A stretch of DNA of 64,000 bases from Lichenostomus cassidix (GCA_008360975.2 CM039195.1:15057010-15121009), one strand, 5' to 3'; shown: positions 35,757-48,654, numbered from the stretch's first letter. The notes: generated by a model not told the origin, from the letters alone. Program-made: numbers and translations.

Positions 35757-38700
35757 TCAGAGGCTTAAGAAGCCCAAGTTCAGCCTTTCTTCAGTGTGTT
35801 CTGCCATGTTTTTTCTCTTCACTTGCCTCCTGTGCAGGTAATGGGGCTGGCATGGCTCCCTGTTCATGGCATTGCCGTGGGGCAGTGCTGAGGTAGGTTT
35901 GGGAGGAGCTCCAGGGCTGCCTTCCACAGAAGATGTAGGACTGGCAGTGTTGACAGAAGAGTAGCCTGAGCTCCCCTCGGGGTTGGGATTCCTTGGGGTG
36001 AGATACGCCCCTGGCAGCTCCCCCTCTCTGTGGGGTGCCTCAAAGCCACCCCACTCCCCGGGCAGGCTGTCCTCATCACTGGAGTCCTGGCCACAGTGCT
36101 CTGCAGGGTCCAGGTACAGCACTGTCATGTCCAGGATCCCACTGGGGCTGGTCACTGCAGGATGGGAAAAGAAAAAGGTTAGTTTGCCCCAGTCCAGCAC
36201 CAAGCAGGCACTCAGCACAGAGTCAAGCAGAAAAAAGTGATGCAAGAGTCAACCTTCTGTCTGCTCATGCCTGGAGGGCAGGGTGCTAAGTTCACCCTCT
36301 GTTCACACAGCATCTTTTCCTCCCTCAGACTATTTGGACAGGTACTAGGAGCTGCTAGAAAATGAGCAACCAGGCCCAGGGTCAGCAAAATCCAACAGCT
36401 AAGTAGCGTTCCTAAGACAGTGGGCCATTCATCACATTTGGTGCACTGCAAACAGCCTGACTTTGAAATGCTGAGCAAATATAAAACCCCTCATCATGTT
36501 CTGAAGCAGTGCAGAGAAAGAACAGATAGATACCTGTGAGAGAGTTTAACAATTATAACCACAGGGGAAGGGGAAGAGTTTTTCCAAGTGGTCTTCAGCT
36601 GAAAGTTCAGGCATCTGGTGCCTGAGAAACAGTTTTAAGCAAAAATGAAAAGACAGGTTTAATCCTCTGGGTTGCTTTTTTAGAATAATAAACTGCTCAC
36701 CATCTCCTTCTCGCTCGCCTTCACTTTCCTGATCACCTTCATAACCAGAGCAGGAATCTAAACTCCAGTCGAGGAAGTTGTCCAGCAGACTTTCTTCCTG
36801 GGAGGACAGCTCTGCTGTGGGTGTGGTCACAAAGCTGCCTCTGTCATCCTGAATGCTGTCTTCCCTTCTCCTGTAGCAAAAAGCCCCAGAAATCAAATCA
36901 TTATAAGTCAAGTCCTTTCCAGCTCTTTTAATAGGTACATCAAGACAGTGACAGGAAAATTGATTGTATTTAAGAATGAAACCTCCGGGTGCCAGTGAGG
37001 AGGAAAGGCTCAGGCTGATCTTCAGAGGCACTGACACCCACGAGATATACTCACCTTTTAGCTCTCTTTCCAGAGGGAGAGCTGAGGAAAGTCTGAATTT
37101 CCACCACGTTCCTGTGCAAGGGACTGGGCTTTGGGTCCTCCTGTTTAACACCCAGCAATGAGCAGAGCTGGCTGTAGCTCATAACCTTAAAAAAGAAAAA
37201 TATATGAAGAGACAATAAGAATTATACCATGAGATTCTTGGAAGAACTAAATAGCCAGAAGGATGCTGTTTATTTTCTAGGAGAAATCTATCGCAGCCAG
37301 TTCTTCCCACAGGCACTCAAATATCAGTTGAGTCCCTGCAACTTTAGTTTTAAACTCCCACTTTATTCCTACAGCCTGCCTTGGGGCAGCAGCTCTGCTC
37401 TGGGTGTCGGGCAGCAGCTCTGCTCTGGGTGTTGGGCAGCAGCAGACGCTGACATAGCTCACCCACCTGTTCTTTGCCTATTTCTTCATAGCGCTCATCT
37501 TCAAATCGCTGTTTCACTGCCATTAGGGACACCTGCCTATAGTCCTTTGGGACATCATCATGGAAGCTGGAAAGAAAAATTAGAACCCCCATCTTAGAAT
37601 GGATTCTATGCAACAATATTAAGAAAACCTGCCAAGTTAGGTACTTTCCCTCTGTGCCCTTTAGTGCTGTGCTAAGGGAGTTGGTGTTCAGCAGCTTCAT
37701 CAGGACACCTGGTAGCTTCTAAGCATGTGAGCATCTAACTCCTTTTCTGTCCCTGTTTTATGTGACCCAAGGCCAGACAAGCTGGCAGAAATAGAACAGC
37801 TGTCCTTGAACTGGGCCTTAGTACCTCGTGGCAGGGGAGCAAGGCAGTTACCCACAAAACCCCTCCTTCACTGTGAAGGGCCAACTGTACAGGTGCAGCA
37901 CGTCTGCAAGAGCTGCAATCCGAGTACTCATGTGCTCCCCCAAAGAGTCCCAAAACCATTACCACTTTTGGTGGAGGCTCAGCACGCAGGGCAAGAGGTC
38001 TTCTTGAGAGAAACCAGTGCACTCAGACAGCTGGCTGGTCCAGGAGTGTGCTGGAAAAGAGAGTAGACATTCATGTATTGAATTACATATTCACAAAGTC
38101 CAGTTGTTTTGTAGTCAGCTTCTTTTTTAATAGGATAAGGTTCATGATCATTGCAAGCTTATGCCTGTGCATAGTTTGTTCAACTTCACAACTGGCTTTG
38201 AGGATAGGTTTATCTGCCAAACTGATGTTATATCTAATGATAGAAATCTCTGAACTCATTTAAACACAAAGCTTGCATAGTCTGATGCTAATGGTCTAAA
38301 TCATCACTCCTATTAAGAGGTAAAATAGAATCAGAAAATCACAGAATGGTTTGGGTTGGAAGGAACTTCAAAGTCCATATCATTGCACCTCCTGCCATGG
38401 GAAGGAACATGTTCCACTAGCCCAGGTTGCTCCAAACCCCATCCAACCTGGCCTTGGACACTTCCAGGGATGCATGGGCAGCCACAGCTTCTCTGGACAA
38501 CCTGTGCCAGGGCCTCCCCACCCTCACAGGGAAGATGAGGGTGGTGATAGTCCTTCCCAATATCCCATTTACCCATGTCCTCTGGCAGTGGGAAGCCACT
38601 CCCCCTTGTCCTGTCTCTCCAGGCCCTTGTAAATAGACTCTGCCTACGTCTCCTGTTGGCTCAATTCAGGTACTGGAAGGCCACAATTAGGTCATCCTGA

Positions 38701-41700
38701 AGCTTCTCTTCTCCAGGCTGAACAATCCAAATTCTCCCAGCCTTTCTTCATAGCAGAGCTGTTTCAGCCCTCTAATCATCTTGGTGGCCCAATACAACCA
38801 AACAGGCTGAACTGAGCTCCTCATTCTGAATTCTTATACCTGTCCCACTCTTCTCCACCCTTCTCTCCACCTCCCCCAGCCAAGTGACTGGGACAGCTTG
38901 ACTAAAGACTAATACCTAAAAAACACCTAAAAAATCTCCCTAGAAAGAGAAGGCAGACTGACGCTCCATGCTACAGCTCCACTCAAGGTAAGATTGCTTA
39001 CCTTGCCCATGCAGCATCTTGGCCAGCAGCAGTGCAGCGGCAGCCAGCTGGGCTGGTGAATACACACTGAGGCTCGTGTTCAGGAGGGACAGCTCACAGA
39101 TGAAGCTGTAAAGGTGAAGAGTTCTTCTCTCCAGTGAGACTATGCTTGACAGAACTTCTTTGTAGTCCAAAATGGTGGGTATCTAGTGCAGAAAGGAGAA
39201 TAGAGATTGGAAACACAAGACCAGCAAAAAGCATTTAGAACAGCTGTTTCCTGTTAGAACAGGAGGTGCTGAGTTTTGCTTGTTTGGGTTTTTTTTTTTT
39301 TTTGTTTAACTACTACATTGACATTGAAACATTCTCCAGTGAGAGAATAATTTGCCTCTTAAAACTGAAGTTTTAATCTCTACAGAAGGCAGAGGGTTCT
39401 GTATCTGCATACTCTGAGACATGGACAGGCTCCACAGCTGATTGAGAACACTGACAATAAACCCCCAAGTCCTTAGATAAGAACTGCTACAGCCTGACTT
39501 GAACAGCAGCTGAAGGGGCGAATATTCCATCTGCTTTCCAAACTCACCCTTATCTTTCCTTCTAGGGCAGAAATGATCTCGCCCATCATTCTGACCAACT
39601 CTTCATATTTGTAGGAGTTGTCTGTCAGCCACACAGCTTCCCGTATTGTCAGCATCTCTTTGCTGATGAAACTGCAATATTAAATAATATTAATAGTTAG
39701 CCCCACTAGAAATGGGATTTGTGCATTTATGGCAGATAATTGCACCCAAGATGACCAGAGTTAAATCACTTCACAAGATACTTTCCCAGGTAGATCAGAA
39801 AGAAAGAATTGCAGCTCTTTATTTCATCTGTAAGCTGGAACCACTTACTAAAACATTCCTAATTTGGAATGTTCTACCTAATACAGAATAAAACCTTCCT
39901 TGTGAGGGTGGGGAGGCCCTGGCACAGGTTGCCCAGAGCACCTGTGGCTGTCCCTGGATCCCTGGAAGTGTCCAAGGCCAGGCTGGATGGGGCTTGGAGC
40001 AACCTGGGATAGTGGAAGGTGTCCTTGCCCATGGCAGTGGGTAGAACGAGATAATCTTTAAGGTTCCTTCCAAACCTAACCAGTCTGTGATTCTGTGATC
40101 CTAATTCTTCATCTGTGAAGCCTCTCCTAGGTTAAGATGCAAGGTATTAAGGAAGTTAACATAGAAAGATAATTTGCCACCATACCACACAGTTCATCTG
40201 AGTATACAACAAGCTAAACTATGGAACACTACTGCAGTTACATCTTTCAGGCTTTCTCATGCCAGTATGGTGTCAAAGACTCCAGTTGCTGATGGAATGC
40301 ATTTAGAGCAATCCACAACCATGACCATGTGTCCAAACATAAAAAACCCCCCAAGGAACTGTACTTTGTGCCTCACTGGTAGAGATGGTGTTTGTGTGTG
40401 AACACAGTTAGGGAGCAGTCAAGGTAGAGGGAAGTCAATGTGTATAACCAGCAAGGGATGGGGTTGGGGGAGAAGTTTGAGCTGCAGGAAAGAAAGCTGC
40501 AGGAAAGATCACAATAACCACCTCTGCTCAACAGCCGGAACCCTCACCGTGTGCAAATGACCATGCAGGCTATTCCCAAAAGCTGGAGCCGAGCACGAGG
40601 TACAGGTCTTAGCTTCAAGTAACGATCCACACATCCCACTGTCATGTGAAGGCACAAGCTAGAAAAGTCCTTCATGGTAGCCACTTCCACAAGCCAATCC
40701 ACCAGGATGTACCTAGAACAGGAAGAGAGACTTAAGGAAGGACTTGGGAAGTGGTGTCCCACACCATCACATCCAACTGGGGAATGAGCCAGGCCAAGCA
40801 GAGCAGTGACAAGTGTTCCTGAGATGCCTCCCAAGAGGAGAAGCAACTTCCTCAAGTGGGGTTATGGCTGTGGTGGGTCTTCTTGCTGCCCTGCTGGAAA
40901 ACCTGCCTGCTCCATCCCCTCCCTGCACACCAATGCACACAGCATGGGATATAAATAGGAGGAGCTGGAGTGGTCACAGGGCCGTGATCCTATTGCCATT
41001 ACAGAGCCACTGGGGGACACCTGTGTGGCTGGAATGCTGCTGTGGATGACTGAGCACTTTTTTAGGAACGAAACACCAGCAAGGTGAAGTGGTGGAGCTG
41101 CTCTTCATGTGAGAGAGCAGCTGGAATGTATTGAGCTCTGCCTAGGGATGGATAAGGAACTTGTGCATTCTTTATTAAGAGGCAGGATAACCCAGGTGAC
41201 ACTGTTGTGGGTGTTTATTCAGGAAAATGGAGTCAATAGGGACTTTGGACAACACCTGGAGTGACAGGACAGGAGAGGATGGGAGAATGGCTTCACACCG
41301 ACAGAGGACAGGGCTAGATGGGATATTGGGAAGAAATGCTTTCCTGTGAGGGTGGGGAGGCCCTGGCACAGATTGCCCAGAAAAATCGTGGAGGGAATGT
41401 AGAGATGTGGAGGGCAATAGGGAATGGTTTCTGCTATGGGGCCTCACTCCTGGATCTGAGTTCCTACCTCATTATTTCATTCATTCCTTTCTGCACAGTG
41501 AAGATGCTTTGCTTGTTGATAGGAAGGGAAGCTTGAAAGATTTGAGAAACCATATCCCTGGAAGATTTTGCTTCCAATCCTAGTTGGTTTCCACTCCCAC
41601 AAGCTTTGGCTAAAGCTATCTGTAGTAGAGAGAACAGAAAGCATGCTTATTTTACCAAATGCAAACTAAGGCAGCACAGGATGGTTCTCTTATTTTCCTG

Positions 41701-44700
41701 CTGAAAACAGTGAATGTGACAAATTACTTGAACCACTAGTTATTTGTTCTTCGTTTGGCTTAAATGTTGAGCACACAGATTATTTGGGGCCAGTCTTTTA
41801 AGTCCATCAAAAGATGCATCTTTACTCCATTGTGCCACTGGTGTGCAGGAATTTCCCAAAGAACGGAATATACAGAGTAGAGGCACATAAAGACATTACT
41901 GAGCAATGCTGGTCCAGCTTCTAAAAAGAGAAATCTAAACCTAGAATGGCAGCACAGAAAGGACCAAATAAAGGCAGTTTTTCTGGGAAAACTCATTCTT
42001 ACCTGTGCTTCCCAGCAGCCCTTTGCTGCGTAGTCTCGTAGCTTCCTGAGACTTTGGAGGTATCTGCCAGGATCTGACATCTACAGAGAAGAACACAATC
42101 AGATGTAAAAACCCAAGACCTTTACACAACAAACAGAAGAATTGTAGCACCAATATCAGAGAAAAAACACTGCCTGGAGGTACATCTATTATTTCAGCAA
42201 CAAGTCTGTTTCTCATCATGACAATGCTGTTTCTAAGAACCTTTCTTCAGTTCTTGCCCAAGGTCTCACAGGAAATGAAAGCAGTCACTCAGGATTCCAA
42301 GGTGAGGGAAGATTTATTAATGATAAGGCAGAAGCCTTCCCCTCCCGTTCCCCAGAGCCCTGGGATCACTGGCCAGCAGTGCCTAGGCAGAGTTGAAGTA
42401 AAGCAATTTCTGTTGCACCTTCATTCCAACTGCCCATAGCCTCACTTCAACCTCCCAGGCAGGCACCAAAGCTCATTTCAGAGAGTTCTTAGCACTTTCC
42501 TTGCTTATGAAGAGACGAGCACTGAGGAACAGTAATTTCTTTCTGATGACATTCCTTGTACATAATAGAGATTCAGAAGTTAGTGTAAGAGTTGTTTGGA
42601 GACAAAAAATGACTACTTACAGCAGCTTTTCTGTTGTTTTCCCAAAGGAGGTAGGAGCTGATTAAACAACCCTGTTTTGATGATTCTTCAAGCATTTCAA
42701 GGGATTCTTTCTTTTTTCCTTCATCCTAAAAAAAAAAGGGGCATATACTGATGTTGGTTCTGTCCAGATAAGTGGATGCCTCAACACTTCAGAAGCTACA
42801 GAACACTGTGCTAAAGCTACAGAGCAGAATCTATCCCTTGGGAATGGCCTTCAGCCTCTGAGGATGCTTCCACATCCACTCAGTGCTGCCATTTGCAGAT
42901 GCAGGTTCTGAGCGCAACTAGTGCTTTTTCTCAGCCAAATGCTTTTTGGCTTGATTGCCACTGAAGGCTTTTTATTTTATTCTTCTTGCTAGGCAAGTTA
43001 CAACTAGAAAGCTTCCTTTGAGACCTGAACATAGTGCAAGCCCATGATTAAGCCAAAATTAATTTTACCGTTTGTACAATTCAATAAAGTAAGTTAATAA
43101 TGTTTCTTTAAACAACCAGTAAATTAAACTCAGGAGAACAGAAACTCCTGGGCCACTTGAGGAGTGTAAGAGCATCTGGCTGATTTATTTTTTTTAATCA
43201 AGGTAAACAGCATTAGCATCATCACAAAAAAACCCGAACACATCACACCAGAAACACTGCTCACCTCAAAGAAATTTAAGACCTTAGCCAAGCTGTGGAG
43301 AATAGATCCTTTCTGAGCCTGAAGAAAGCATCAAGATAAAGCACTGTTAAACCATAGCAATTTTTGCTAGTAATTCCAGACTACAGTTTTGGTTTATCTT
43401 TCATACATTCCTCCCCCTTGCTTTTCTCCATGTTTTGTTATCCCTGAGATAGCACTGAACCTCTCAGAAGAGACAGTACAGGCCTCCGGCACTCATGATC
43501 TATTATGTGCAGTTTAGCAATAAATTCAATAAAATTATAGAGCCACAGACATTGAAGCAACAAGAGCACAGGAGGTCCCTTGGGGAAACAAAAGTATTTT
43601 TTCCAAAATAATGAGACGCAGTTACTGATGTAGGGTAAAGCCAAGGGCAGAAAGAAACCTGACCTTGTCAAGCTGACACTCTGCTTTGAGACTTTCATAG
43701 ACCACAGCTTTACAGCAGCTTCCAGAGAAGGACCAGGGAGGACGGATGAACAGCCAGATAAAGGGGACTGCACACACATTTAGGTGCTCTGCCAAGCTGA
43801 AGTAGTGAGATGCCTTTATTCCATTCACTTCTGCACGCCCGTGGCCTGTGATGGACACTGAACCAGAGAGAAAACCAGGAATCAAGTACAGTTTGCTCAC
43901 AATGCCTGCTTGGCATTCAGACAGGCCAAGGCAGACAAGAGGAAACAATCAAGAAAAGGTCGAGCTGTCTCTTTAGAGCCTTAAAAATCATTGAGATTGC
44001 TAAAGAAGAAAAATCTTACTACAGTCAGGGTTTAGGAACGCATAACCTAAGTTGGGGGTTCATTCTGCAAATACCAACTGCCTTGCCAGGACCCTGTGCG
44101 AGGAGGCTTCTCCTGTCATTTGTCAGGCCTTTTGATACATTTACCACATCATGGTGGTAGCAGAGTTTGATCCTAAGTTTGCAGAGGATGACTCCTAACT
44201 GAACTTCCATGCTCTATCCTGTCCCATCACTGAACACCTGGCAGCTTTGTGGCCAGTGCTTAAGTACTGGAATGTAAAACTTCCTTGTGCCATGTCATCT
44301 TCCCCAAAGAGCCCAGGACAAGCTCCCACACTTACAGCCTTCGTTGTACAGGTATGCCAAGCTCAGCTTCACAGCAGCTTCAAAGTTACCGCTTTCAGCA
44401 GCCCTGAAGGACAAACAGAGAAGGCACTTGAGGTTGAAATCCTTCCTAACACCACAATCCACAGTTTGGTCCTTGTGCCCTCAAGGACATGCATCAAAAC
44501 ATCAAGCCCCTGTGCTCCTCACTCCCAAACCTATGTGCACATAGTGGTCTGCCTCAGAAAGAAAAGAAGTGACAGTCAGAAGCTAAACCATTATCATGGC
44601 ACTCAAACCATTTAAAGAAATCTCTGACACCAATGGATCCCCTTCAAATCAGATGAATAAAAAGATGTTCTCCATCTTTTTAAAGCAGACTTCTTATTAC

Positions 44701-47234
44701 CCTTTCAAACTTTATTTGTTACTGCAATTCACCTGCTTTTCAATATACTGGTTTACACGAGAAGTGACAAGCCAACTCAGACATAGGACTGATTATTCTC
44801 TGGAGCCCTTGACCTCACTTGTTCATTCACATGGAAGCATCAGAAACAGGTTTTAGGGAATGAGCTATGTTCTAATCTGGAATATTAATGCCTGTGAGGA
44901 GAAATAACTTTGGTAAATGCAATAGACCCCGCTCTAGTTAAACACACAGCAGTGACCAGCAGCAGCTTAGACCTGAAATCAACCATTTTTTCATTCCCAA
45001 AGCAAATACTTCCCCTCTTTGTACAAGTCAGATCCCCCAATTACACTGAGGACTAATTAGAATGGTTTATCTTCCTTCAAGCACCCCCTTCTCGAAGACC
45101 AGAGACATTTGATGTTTAAAGCTTACCTTTCAAACATCCTCAGATTGTTTGGAGATGGCCACATATCTTGGAAACTTGCATGTGCCCAAACACTGGAGTG
45201 ATTGTCCACAAGGTATTTAAGATGTGAATGCACCTGCACAAAGGGAACACAAAACAATGATTACTAAAAAGGACCAACAGAAAACAAGGTCTTTGCAATC
45301 TAATTTTAGAGAAGTAACTAATTAATCACAAGTTATGTTTAATTTGCTGCCTGCCTGATAACCAATAAGGCAAGAGATGCCAAACCAAACCAGTTTGTTC
45401 AGCTACAGTGATCTGGCAGGACAATTGCCACAGAAAAGGTACAAAAAGCAGTCAAATACTGCTGCTACTCTTAACTTGAGCAGTGAGAAATGAAACTGTC
45501 CCTGGGGTAGAAAAAATCGAAACCCTTCAGGCACTCTTTGGATTTCTTCAGGCTCACTGTGACATGAGAAGCCTATTCCATGTGCAGTCCAGGCACCTGA
45601 AGACAGAGCTGAGCCGTGGTGGCTGGCACAGGGGAAACTGCAGCACTTACAGCTCTGACTGAGAGGATGTCTGCAGCAGGGAGGCCCTTCAGGATGTGAA
45701 ACAGAACATCCTCAGGGAGGTTCAAGAACGTCAGGACTCGAGGCCGTTTTATTATCCTTCGCTTTGAAGGGAAAGAAAAACATCTGGAACACCTACAGTG
45801 AACCACTGGAAAAGAAAGACACAGGACACCTGTTAATGATAGAACAGCACAGGGAAAGAAGGCACTACAGAGTATTATACACACACACAGGTGTTCACTT
45901 GAGCACCTCTTTGCTGCAGCAGTGGACATTGCAAACACATTAAGCAGGGAAATATAGCTCATGCCACACAATGCCACAAGACCAAGCCACAGAGCAGTAA
46001 AGGGCTTGTTCAATTTGGTTAATGAAGCCAAGTGGCTCAGAAGGGGTGGCTCATGCTGAAGTGCTCTTCACCAAGAGCCCCTCTAAGCCCTGACTCCTGT
46101 GACTATGTTTAATAGTGACAAATAGCTTAACTGTCCCTGTTCGGTAGTAAGAACTGGTTTAACTATCACTACTGTCACTTCATTTACGTCACCCATGCCC
46201 CAGCTTTTCCTTCTCAACTGACAGCAGTCCCTGGAATGCAACCAGAGATATTAGGAAGGCCACCAAACCAACTCAGACCTATCTTTCCAAGCAGACAGTT
46301 GGACAGTTACCTGCCATAGGTGCCGATGGAAGATCCATTGCCTGTACCTTTTGGAGTATTTGTTCAGTGCAATAATACACACACATACATAATGTATTAT
46401 CCTCAGCAGTATTACTGCCATGAAAATGAAATGGACACCCAAACTGGGATGCCCATTCAGCCTATATGAGCATCCAAATGGGGACCAGGGGGTACATGAG
46501 CAACTCAGGGAAGAGAAAACTTAATTTCTACAGACAGGAAGCAGCACAGGTTCATTTCCAATGTGTTGCTTCACGAAATGGTTTAGGCTGGAAGAGAACT
46601 CTGGGGGTCACCCAGTCCAACCCCTCGCCAAGTGGGGCAGGACCACATCTAAATGGCTTTGACTAACTCCGAGGATGTGGATCCCATAATCGCTCTGGAC
46701 AACCAAGTACCATCGCTCAACCACCCTTACAGTAAAAAACACTTTCTCTCAGTTTTGAACGGGGCTGCCTGCACATTACTGTGCACCCTGCAAACTCACA
46801 GACGCCCGAGACGTTATCCCACGCGCAATACACATTTTGACCCCCTGGCTTTGAGGGCAGGAGAGTTCAGGCACAACCGCCAGGCACAGCCACGGACCCT
46901 GCGATCACAGCGGGGCTGAGGCACGTCCCCGGCGAGTAGCACTGCGCGGGCAAAGCCGGCGCCGAGTCCCCGCCGGGCCAGGCCGCACCGCCCCCGCCGA
47001 GTTTGAATTTGGGCGCGCAGCCGTCGGCCCGGCCCGGCCCCCCACCCGCTGCCGGTCCCGGCCATCCCTCAGCCCGGGCCTGGTGTATTCCGTTAACCCC
47101 CGCCCTCAGACCACCTCAGGAGGCGCCCGACAGGCAGAGACCGCCAAGGAGCCGCCCCTCAGCGCGGGAGAACCCGGGAGCCCGCAGCACCCGCGGAGCC
47201 CGCGGGCACATCCGCACTCACCGCCCGCCTTCAT
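35757..47234 (-). CDS. CCNF: CCNF, cyclin F (F-box protein, SCF ubiquitin ligase receptor), complete
   Basis: 17 coding exons: 47222-47234, 45651-45805, 45127-45233, 44336-44403, 43664-43857, 43265-43318, 42621-42725, 42003-42080, 41468-41619, 40548-40712, 39548-39671, 39002-39182, 37963-38050, 37467-37566, 37055-37185, 36701-36870, 35757-36154. Total 2283 nt, 760 residues (human 786), every join in phase. Order: short Cys motif VHCRCSRC, basic signal KRRIIKRPR (19-27), F-box from about 29 (LTFLNLPEDVLFHILK), helical linker, cyclin box with MRYILVDWLVEV (308-319) and the second cyclin fold to about 530. The C-terminus is acidic and PEST-like: TPTAELSSQEE, SGYEGDQESEGE (the Ser matching human Ser621), SSGYSSVNTASPTSSV. 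Cyclin F binds SKP1 through the F-box and recruits RxL substrates such as CP110 and RRM2 through its cyclin fold, without activating a CDK. Single clear orthologue, no breaks. Confidence 0.97.
37384..37440. repeat. Tandem duplication in CCNF intron
   Basis: Two near-identical 24-bp units (GGGCAGCAGCTCTGCTCTGG plus GTGT) and a partial third, ending about 27 bp from the splice donor of CCNF coding exon 14. Confidence 0.8.
38326..38790 (-). mobile_element. CR1 LINE fragment, minus orientation, in CCNF intron
   Basis: Begins TAGAATCAGAAAATCACAG, then ATGGTTTGGGTTGGAAGGA and the long CR1 body with TCTCTGGACAACCTGTGCCA. At about 465 bp it is one of the longest copies in the window. Confidence 0.92.
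39893..40105 (+). mobile_element. CR1 LINE fragment, plus orientation, in CCNF intron
   Basis: GGTTGCCCAGAGCACCTGTG, TCCCTGGATCCCTGGAAGTG, AGCAACCTGGGATAGTGGAA and a terminal TCTGTGATTCTGTGATCCTA. Confidence 0.92.
41225..41390 (+). mobile_element. CR1 LINE fragment, plus orientation, in CCNF intron
   Basis: GGACTTTGGACAACACC, GGGCTAGATGGGATATTGGG and TGGGGAGGCCCTGGCACAG are CR1 body sequence. The 3' terminus is missing. Confidence 0.75.
46574..46760 (-). mobile_element. CR1 LINE fragment, minus orientation, in CCNF intron 1
   Basis: GAAATGGTTTAGGCTGGAAG, CACCCAGTCCAACCCCTCG and AGTAAAAAACACTTTCTCTC match an older CR1 subfamily. Confidence 0.8.
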
Positions 47235-47720
47235 CGCGGCGCGTCCGCGGGGACTGAGCGGGGGAACACACCGCTCTACCCGGCTCCAAGAGAGCGGCAC
47301 GGGCGGAGGAGGGACCGGTGCGCCGGGAGCGGGCGGGGACTGCCGGGCTGCCACGCCCCGCTCGCAGAGCGGGCGCGCCCAGTGAGCGCCGTGAGCGGCG
47401 GGAGCCCCGCCCATCAGGCCCGCCCGCCGCGCCACCGCCCCGCCCACCGCCCGCGCGCACTTGTTTTAAACACAGCAGGCTCTCTCATTGGCCGGGAGGC
47501 AGATGGGGGAGGGACCGTGCTCACCCCGCGCGCTGTGATTGGTCAATGAGGATGCGAATTCGAATTAGGGCAGTTGGCGGTTCGAAACCTCTGGCTGAGC
47601 TGCGCAGGCGCGGGAGGTACGCGCCCTCTGCCGTGCGGGGCGGTGAAGTGAAGCGGGAGAATAGCGTTTCCCCTCACGGCGGCGCCGCCACGTTCCCACG
47701 GCATCGTTGACCCGGGCCAA
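46900..47720 (-). promoter_or_regulatory. CCNF CpG island and G2/M-type promoter
   Basis: CpG- and GC-box-rich. Reading on the gene's strand, two CCAAT boxes (plus-strand ATTGG at 47538-47542 and 47487-47491) are followed by a CHR-like TTTAAA at 47465-47470, about 17 bp downstream of the second CCAAT. This matches the NF-Y plus CHR arrangement of late cell-cycle promoters. Further upstream are a TTGGCGG E2F/CDE-like word at 47574-47580 abutting TTCGAA (47581-47586), and a second TTCGAA at 47559-47564. The start site probably lies at 47380-47450. Confidence 0.6.
47222..47234 (-). other. CCNF: CCNF coding exon 1 (13 coding nt)
   Basis: ATG AAG GCG GGC G, then the donor GTGAGTGCGG. Joined to 45805 it reads MKAGVVHCRC, parallel to human MGSGGVVHCRC. 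Too short to appear as an open frame; placed by phase, donor and position in the CpG island. Confidence 0.85.
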
Positions 47721-48221
47721 TAGTGGCCACGGGGCACAGCGGCGGCCCCGGCTTCCCTGGGGGCCTGGAGTCCCTTCTTGGCCCCAGCCGGCAGCCTGCC
47801 GGTGAGGTGCCGCTCACAGTCACATATGCTTAGTCGGGGCTGCCTGGCCAAGGGAGCTTTTGAGGGAGCACTGGGAGATTATTGCTGCCTGCTTATTTCC
47901 ACCTTGAATATCCAGCACTTGAGGGTGTCCCTGCTGGAGCTAAAGCGGAAGGGAGGTCATTGCGTGTCCCAGCCCGATCTGGGGGTGGCCTGCTGGACAG
48001 GTCCCAGCCGCTCTGCAGAGAAGGCTCCGTGGGTCACAGCTGTCCTTAACCAGCCGTGTGCCCTGGGGCAAGGTGGGCGATCCTGGAGTGTGAAAAGCAT
48101 TGGCAGCAGGTCATGGAGGGCATCCTGCCTGTCAGTTCAGCCCTGGTGGGGCACCTGTGGAATGCTGTGTCCAGTACTGGGCTCCTCAGGACAGGAGGGA
48201 CATGGAGTTTCTGGAGTGAGT

Positions 48222-48610
48222 ATAAAATCAGAGAATAAAAGGGACCTGAAGGATTGTCCAGTTCCACCCCCTGCCATGGGCAGGGACACCTTCCACTAGA
48301 TCAGGTTGCTCCAGCCCCTGTCCATCCTGGCTTTGAAGACTTTGAGACATAGGGCAGCCACAGCTTCTCTGGGCAACCTGTGCCAGGGCCTCACCATCCT
48401 CACAGGGAAAAATTTCTTGCCAATAGCCTCACCCTGTCAGTGTGAAGTGGTTTCCTCTTGTCCTGTCCCTCCAGGCCTTTGTCCCAAGTTCCTCTCCAGT
48501 TCTCTTGGAGACCCTTTAGGCACCAGAAGGGGCTCTAAGATCTCCCCAGAACCTTCTCCAGGCCTTCTCCAGCTCTCCCAGCCTGGCTCCAGAGCAGGGG
48601 GGGGCTTCAG
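48222..48610 (-). mobile_element. CR1 LINE fragment, minus orientation
   Basis: ACCTTCCACTAGATCAGGTT, CTTCTCTGGGCAACCTGTG and CTGTCCCTCCAGGCCTTTG. Together with the next element it forms an inverted CR1 pair. Confidence 0.9.
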
Positions 48611-48654
48611 CCCTTGAAGCATCTCCATTGCTTCCTCTGGATCTGCTGGAGAAG

